Shown: positions 5,908 through 9,363 of the stretch, piece after piece
Numbering within the stretch: position 1 is the first letter of the stretch
How the letters are laid out: every line of letters begins with the position of its first letter
NCBI GenBank assembly: GCA_016880395.1
Contig: JAEHDN010000173.1
Location: 1-9,363 of the forward strand
Reading direction: 5' to 3'
Length of the DNA: 9,363 nt
Origin: Candidatus Eiseniibacteriota bacterium
GTDB lineage: Bacteria; Eisenbacteria; RBG-16-71-46; SZUA-252
Notes under the pieces: model-generated
Seen by the model: only the letters and a program-made list of their open reading frames with translations
Database searches by the model: none
Told to the model about the DNA's origin: nothing
Translations under genes and position numbers: made by a program

Positions 5908-6150
5908 ATGATCTGGGAGAGCTTGTCGTACGAGCATGGAGTGCCGGGATCGCCGCGCCGCAGCTTGGACCTCTACGGCGATAGGGATCCCTACGACCAG
6001 GACGAGGACGACCTCGACGAAGACGAGTACGAGGACGAGGAGGAAGAAGACGAGTTCGGCGACGACGACGAGGATGAGGACGACGAGGACGATCTCGACG
6101 AGGACGATCTCGAAGAGGACGAAGAGGAAGAAGAGGACCAGGATTACTAG
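5908..6150 (+). CDS. Small highly acidic Asp/Glu-rich protein, 80 residues
   Basis: The first 31 residues (from MIWESLSYEHGVPGSPRRSLDLYG) are mixed and contain the only arginines. The last 49 residues hold 41 Asp or Glu, broken only by Leu, Tyr, Phe, Gly and Gln at spaced positions (DEDDLDEDEY, DEFGDDD, DLDEDDLEED). There is no signal peptide, membrane helix or cysteine. The tail should be disordered and strongly negative, and could bind divalent metal ions, polycations or basic proteins, or mimic nucleic acid. None of these is shown. The SD GAGGGAG (5894-5900) stands 7 nt before the ATG, and a promoter lies at 5817-5845. The next gene is an agmatinase, which makes the polycation putrescine, separated by a hairpin. 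Acidic low-complexity tails appear in unrelated proteins, so I assign no family. Good expression signals make it likely to be real. Confidence 0.72.
   Translation: MIWESLSYEHGVPGSPRRSLDLYGDRDPYDQDEDDLDEDEYEDEEEEDEFGDDDEDEDDEDDLDEDDLEEDEEEEEDQDY
6082..6111 (+). repeat. 15-bp tandem repeat inside the acidic gene
   Basis: GACGAGGACGATCTC occurs twice in succession (6082-6096 and 6097-6111), encoding DEDDL twice. A third DEDDL copy, with one codon changed (GAC for GAT), sits near 6001. This suggests that the acidic tail grew by in-frame repeat duplication. Confidence 0.7.
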
Positions 6151-6171
6151 ACGGCTCTAGGGCTCACCCGC

Positions 6172-6208
6172 GAGGAAGCGCGCCCCCGTGGCGCGCTTCC
6201 TCCCTTTT
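6172..6208 (+). terminator. 13-bp perfect hairpin with short T run
   Basis: GAGGAAGCGCGCC (6172-6184) and GGCGCGCTTCCTC (6190-6202) are perfect reverse complements around a 5-nt loop (CCCGT). They are followed by CC and TTTT (6205-6208). It sits 21 nt after the stop of the acidic-protein gene. The T run is short and offset, so termination may be partial. No separate promoter is visible between it and the agmatinase start, which makes read-through or attenuation likely. It also covers an alternative GTG start (6188). Confidence 0.65.
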
Positions 6209-6226
6209 CCCCTCGAGGAACACCTG

Positions 6227-7165
6227 GTGCCCCGACCCGAACGCCCACGACTCGCTTCTCCGGAGCCGCTCCTCTTCCTGGGAGTGGCCGCCGACGATGC
6301 GCCCCTGGCGCGGGCCAGGGTCGTCATCATTCCCGCCCCGTTCGACCAGACCACGAGCTATCTCCCCGGCACACGATTCGGCCCCAGGGCCATCCTCGAG
6401 GCGTCCCGGCAGGTCGAGTTCTACGACGAGGAGCTGGACCGCGAGCCGCACGAGATCGGGGTCGCCACGCTCGCCGAGATCGAGGTCCAGCCGGCGGACA
6501 TCGAGGCTGGCCTCAGGCAGCTCGAGCGTGTGGTGGCCGAGGTCGCCGCGCAGGGGAAGATCCCCTTCACGCTGGGGGGCGAGCACTCGCTCACGCTGGC
6601 GCCGGTCGGAGCGCTCCTCGGGCGCTATCCGGGGCTCTCCGTGCTCCAGCTCGACGCGCATCTCGATCTCCGGGACTCGTACCAGGGCACGAAGCTGAGC
6701 CATGCCTCCGTGATGCGCCGGATCCGGGATCTCGGCGTGCCGACCGTCGCGGTCGGCATCCGGAGCGTCTCGCGCGAGGAGGCGGACTACGTGCACGCGG
6801 AGAAGGTCCCGGTCCACCTCGCCCGGGAGATCCGCGCGCGCGGGCTCGACGTGGACGCGGTGCTCGCGGACCTCGGAAACCCCGTCTACGTCTCCGTCGA
6901 CCTCGACGCCTTCGACCCCGCCTACGTGCCAGGCGTGGGCACCCCCGAGCCCGGGGGGCTGACGTGGGACGAGGGGCTGCGGCTCCTTCGCGCGGTGTGC
7001 GAGCGGCGCCAGGTGGTCGGGTGCGACATCGTGGAGCTCTGCCCGATCCCGGGCCAGCCCGTGTCGGATTTCTTCGCGGCCAAGCTCGCGAACAAGATGA
7101 TCGGGTACCTCGGGCTCTCGCCCGAGCCGCCCGGCCGGTCTCGACCTTCCCGACGCGGCGCCTGA
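6227..7165 (+). CDS. speB: Agmatinase (ureohydrolase/arginase family)
   Basis: Agmatinase hydrolyses agmatine to putrescine and urea in the cytoplasm. All metal-site motifs of the arginase fold are present: GGEHS with His120; LDAHLDLRDSY with Asp143, His145 and Asp147; and VSVDLDAFDPAYVPGVGTPEPGG (223-244) with Asp225 and Asp227. GIRSVSREE (177-185) and DIVELCPIPG (267-276) follow the agmatinase rather than the arginase pattern, though guanidinobutyrase-type relatives cannot be fully excluded. I chose GTG at 6227 (312 residues, normal length) because GAGGAA lies 6 nt before it and it falls outside the hairpin at 6172-6202. An in-frame GTG at 6188 has its own purine run, but both are buried in that hairpin. 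The next gene begins 7 nt after the stop. No arginine decarboxylase gene is visible in the window. Confidence 0.93.
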   Translation: MPRPERPRLASPEPLLFLGVAADDAPLARARVVIIPAPFDQTTSYLPGTRFGPRAILEASRQVEFYDEELDREPHEIGVATLAEIEVQPADIEAGLRQLERVVAEVAAQGKIPFTLGGEHSLTLAPVGALLGRYPGLSVLQLDAHLDLRDSYQGTKLSHASVMRRIRDLGVPTVAVGIRSVSREEADYVHAEKVPVHLAREIRARGLDVDAVLADLGNPVYVSVDLDAFDPAYVPGVGTPEPGGLTWDEGLRLLRAVCERRQVVGCDIVELCPIPGQPVSDFFAAKLANKMIGYLGLSPEPPGRSRPSRRGA

Positions 7166-7172
7166 GGACCGG

Positions 7173-8348
7173 ATGGCGCGCATCGTCCTGGCCAAGAACC
7201 AGGATCGGCGCCTGCGGTCCGGCCACCTCTGGGTCTTCAGCAACGAGATCGCATCCATCGACGGAAACCCCGAGCCAGGCGGGGAAGTGGTGGTCGAGGA
7301 TTTCCGCGGCGGCACCGTCGGCACCGGACTCTACAATCCCCACTCGCTGATCGCGGTCCGCCTCTTCACCCGGCGCGCGCGGCCGATCGACGATGCGCTC
7401 CTGCGCGAGCGCCTCGCGCAGGCCAAGGCGTTCCGCGAGCGGATCCTCCCCGTCGAGACGACCTACCGGCTCGTCTACAGCGAGGGGGACTTCCTCCCCG
7501 GGCTCATCGTGGACCGATACGGCGACTATCTTGGCGTGCAGAGCCTCACGATGGGGATCGAGCGGCGAATCGATTCGATCCTCGACGCCCTCATGGAGCT
7601 CGAGAGCCCGGCCGGCATCTGCTGCCGGCGCGACTCGCCCGTGCGCTCGCTCGAGGGGCTTCCGCTCCTCGAGCCGCTCGAGCGCGGCACGGTGCCGGAG
7701 CGCGTCGACGCTCCGTACGAGGGCTACGTGCTCGAAGTGGACCTGCGTGGCGGTCAGAAGACCGGCGAGTTCCTCGATATGCGCGAGAACCGGAAGCGGG
7801 TGGCGCAGGAGGCGCGCGGCCGTCGCGTGCTCGACCTCTACTGCTACACAGGGCTCTTCGCGCTCCATTGCACGGCGGCGGGTGCGGCGGAGGTCGTGGC
7901 CGTGGACCGGTCGGGTCCCGCGCTCGAGCGCGCTCGGCACAACTTGAAGCGGAACGCGCCGACGAGGAACGTCACGTTCGTCGAGGAGGAGGCCGAGTCG
8001 GTCCTCGCTCGGCTCGGGGCCGAGGGATCGCAGTTTGATATGATCGTTCTCGATCCGCCCTCGCTCGTGAAGACCCGCAAGACGTTTCGCGAGGGGGCGG
8101 CCAAGTACGAAGCTCTGAACGCGTCGGCCATGCGGCTCCTGGCCCCCGGCGGGATCCTGGCGACGGCGACGTGCTCGCATCATGTGGACGCGCCGGTGTT
8201 CCTCGATCTCCTCCGCGCCGCGGCGAAGCGCGCCGGGGCCTCGTTCCGGGTCGTCGAGGTGCGCGGGCAGAGCCGGGATCATCCGGTCCTCCTCGCCGCG
8301 CGCGAGACCGCCTATCTGACGCTGGCGCTCCTGGAGCGCATCCACTGA
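7173..8348 (+). CDS. rlmI: Class I rRNA large-subunit methyltransferase, RlmI-like
   Basis: RlmI methylates C1962 of 23S rRNA at carbon 5 using S-adenosylmethionine. The 391-residue length is normal. An N-terminal PUA-like RNA-binding domain (about 1-70; GHLWVFSNEI at 17-26) is followed by the linker domain (EGDFLPGLIVDRYGDYL, 104-120) and a Rossmann methyltransferase domain. Its motifs are GQKTGEFLDMRENR (194-207), VLDLYCYTGLFALHC (219-233, SAM motif I), VDRSGPALERARHN (244-257), IVLDPPSL (291-298, motif IV) and TATCSHHV (331-338) with Cys334 in the expected catalytic place. ATG at 7173 has an SD (GAGGA) overlapping the agmatinase stop, so the two are co-translated. COG1092 has several sibling groups, so the exact target base is probable rather than certain. 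Confidence 0.88.
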   Translation: MARIVLAKNQDRRLRSGHLWVFSNEIASIDGNPEPGGEVVVEDFRGGTVGTGLYNPHSLIAVRLFTRRARPIDDALLRERLAQAKAFRERILPVETTYRLVYSEGDFLPGLIVDRYGDYLGVQSLTMGIERRIDSILDALMELESPAGICCRRDSPVRSLEGLPLLEPLERGTVPERVDAPYEGYVLEVDLRGGQKTGEFLDMRENRKRVAQEARGRRVLDLYCYTGLFALHCTAAGAAEVVAVDRSGPALERARHNLKRNAPTRNVTFVEEEAESVLARLGAEGSQFDMIVLDPPSLVKTRKTFREGAAKYEALNASAMRLLAPGGILATATCSHHVDAPVFLDLLRAAAKRAGASFRVVEVRGQSRDHPVLLAARETAYLTLALLERIH

Positions 8349-8368
8349 ACCTTCGAGGAGAACGCGCA

Positions 8369-8749
8369 ATGAGCGACGAGGAGAGGCAGCCTTCGGGCGG
8401 GACTGGAGCACCGGGCGGTGCGGCGGCACCTGGCGGTGCGGAAGGGCCGAGGGAGCTGACCCGCAAGGACATGTTCCTCGGTTTGATCCATTCCTTCCAG
8501 GCTGCGGCGATGCAGCAGATGGGCAAGATGCCGAGCCCGTTCACGAACCAGGTCGAGCGGGATCTGCCGCAGGCGAGGCTATCGATCGACATGCTGGAGA
8601 TGCTCGAGGAGCGGACGTCGGGGAATCTGACCGGCGAGGAAGCGCGGTTCCTGAAGCACGTGCTCACCGAGCTGCGTCTCAACTACGTGGCGGAGATCGA
8701 GGAGGATCGGAAGACGGCGGCCGCTAGCCCCGGCGCTCCTCCCGCTTGA
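8369..8749 (+). CDS. DUF1844 domain protein, 126 residues
   Basis: The N-terminal 30 residues are a Gly/Ala/Pro-rich disordered arm (GGTGAPGGAAAPGGAEGP). Residues 31-115 are a helical domain matching DUF1844: FLGLIHSFQAAAMQQMGKMP, then ARLSIDMLEMLEERTSGNLTGEEARFL and LTELRLNYV. The function of DUF1844 is unknown. Its members often lie beside translation or membrane housekeeping genes. ATG at 8369 is chosen because GAGGAG (8355-8360) stands 8 nt before it, and because the upstream extension of the frame overlaps the methyltransferase gene. It lies 20 nt after that gene, probably in the same operon. Its last 26 bp overlap the end of the oppositely oriented MazG gene. Confidence 0.85.
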   Translation: MSDEERQPSGGTGAPGGAAAPGGAEGPRELTRKDMFLGLIHSFQAAAMQQMGKMPSPFTNQVERDLPQARLSIDMLEMLEERTSGNLTGEEARFLKHVLTELRLNYVAEIEEDRKTAAASPGAPPA

Positions 8750-9363
8750 CCTCCTCCCAGAGCCGGTCCATCTCGGGGAGCCCGGCCTCCTCGGGCGATC
8801 GGCCCTCCCGGCGCAGCGACTCGATCACGCGATCGAACCGGCGGCGGAACTTGTCGGTGGCCGCGCGTAGATGCGCCTCGGGGTCCGTCTTCACGTAGCG
8901 CGCGAGATTGACCACCGCGAAGAGCAGGTCGCCGATCTCCTCCGCGACCCGGGCCGGTTCCTGGGCGCTCACGGCCGCCTCGACCTCGTCGACCTCCTCC
9001 CGAATCTTCGCGACCACGCCATCCACCGCCGGCCAGTCGAACCCGACCGACGCGGCCTTCTCCTGCACCCGGTACGCGCGGAGGAGCGCCGGCAGCCCCG
9101 CCGGGCTCTGGCCGAGGATCGACTCGTGCCCCGCCTCGAGCTGCTTGCCGGCCTCCCACTGCCGGAGCACCCCCTGCGCGTCCATCTCCCGGCGCTCTCC
9201 GAAGACGTGCGGGTGGCGGGCGATCATCTTCGCGACGTTGGCACGCGCGATCGACGCGGGCGACGGGCCGTGCTCCCGCTCGAGGCGGACGGCGAGGAAG
9301 GTGACGAGGAATAGGAGATCCCCGATCTCCTCGGCCGCGGATCGGGAATCGTCCGCCGCGATC
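8724..9363 (-). CDS. mazG: Nucleoside triphosphate pyrophosphohydrolase MazG (N-terminus cut by window edge)
   Basis: MazG hydrolyses NTPs and dNTPs to monophosphates and pyrophosphate, clearing aberrant nucleotides. The 212 visible residues cover the end of the first all-alpha pyrophosphatase domain (AEEIGDLLFLVTFLAV) and the linker motif MIARHPHVFGERR with QWEAGKQLE. They then cover the whole second domain: LPALLRAYRVQEKAASVGFDW, KIREEVDEVEAA and EEIGDLLFAVVNLARY, which give the Mg-binding EExxE and ExxD sets, ending in TDKFRRRFDRVIESL. The frame stays open to the window edge, so the start lies outside; the internal Met at 9227 is not the start. Stop is at 8724-8726, inside the convergent DUF1844 gene. 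Confidence 0.93.
   Translation of the reverse strand, partial: IAADDSRSAAEEIGDLLFLVTFLAVRLEREHGPSPASIARANVAKMIARHPHVFGERREMDAQGVLRQWEAGKQLEAGHESILGQSPAGLPALLRAYRVQEKAASVGFDWPAVDGVVAKIREEVDEVEAAVSAQEPARVAEEIGDLLFAVVNLARYVKTDPEAHLRAATDKFRRRFDRVIESLRREGRSPEEAGLPEMDRLWEEVKREERRG

Noticed and set aside
6001..6147. Microsatellite-like GAC/GAG repeat as a possible non-coding repeat array
   Set aside because: It is in frame and explained by the acidic protein's Asp/Glu codons, with mixed GAC/GAT/GAG/GAA use; no spacer or CRISPR structure.
6591..8429. 612-codon open frame on the minus strand
   Set aside because: It is antisense to agmatinase and RlmI, has a biased Arg/Ala/Pro composition, and shows no recognisable motif.

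Overview
The window comes from a very GC-rich bacterial chromosome, judged by eye because base composition was not computed. It has dense gene packing, GTG as well as ATG starts, purine-rich Shine-Dalgarno (SD) sites and candidate sigma70-type promoters built on TTGACG. The mix of an SPFH/zinc-ribbon pair, DUF1844, MazG and YeiH suits an environmental Gram-negative lineage, such as Myxococcota, Gemmatimonadota or an uncultured phylum like Eisenbacteria. That placement is a low-confidence inference. I see no rRNA, tRNA, CRISPR array, insertion sequence or phage gene.

Layout. (1) 1-1814, minus strand: a five-module zinc-ribbon protein followed by a YdjI-type SPFH/band-7 protein that runs off the left edge. 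(2) 1815-2380, plus strand: an AT-rich extended -10 promoter, a leader of about 150 nt with possible hairpins and a 17-codon glycine-rich reading frame, then a 98-residue protein of unknown function. (3) 2419-5706: a divergent pair. On the minus strand is a rhodanese plus metallo-beta-lactamase (MBL) fusion of persulfide-dioxygenase type. On the plus strand is a YeiH/UPF0324-family exporter, translationally coupled to a tandem-GNAT acetyltransferase. The 76-bp gap between the pair holds a perfect inverted repeat whose arms serve as two back-to-back -35 boxes, and both predicted transcripts start on the start codons. (4) 5707-6208: GC-rich hairpins, a promoter, an 80-residue extremely acidic protein and a 13-bp hairpin with a weak T tract. 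(5) 6227-8749: a likely operon of agmatinase, an RlmI-type 23S rRNA methyltransferase and a DUF1844 protein. (6) 8724-9363, minus strand: the C-terminal part of MazG, overlapping the DUF1844 gene tail to tail.

How the parts may work together. The divergent locus is the best candidate for a functional module. A persulfide dioxygenase releases sulfite, a rhodanese moves sulfane sulfur, and a YeiH-type permease could remove the resulting sulfur oxyanion. The shared operator-like repeat would let both halves respond together. Family knowledge supports each component; the joint pathway is inference. The agmatinase, RlmI, DUF1844 and MazG genes look like core housekeeping (polyamine synthesis, rRNA modification, nucleotide-pool sanitation). 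The acidic protein and the 98-residue protein are the true unknowns.
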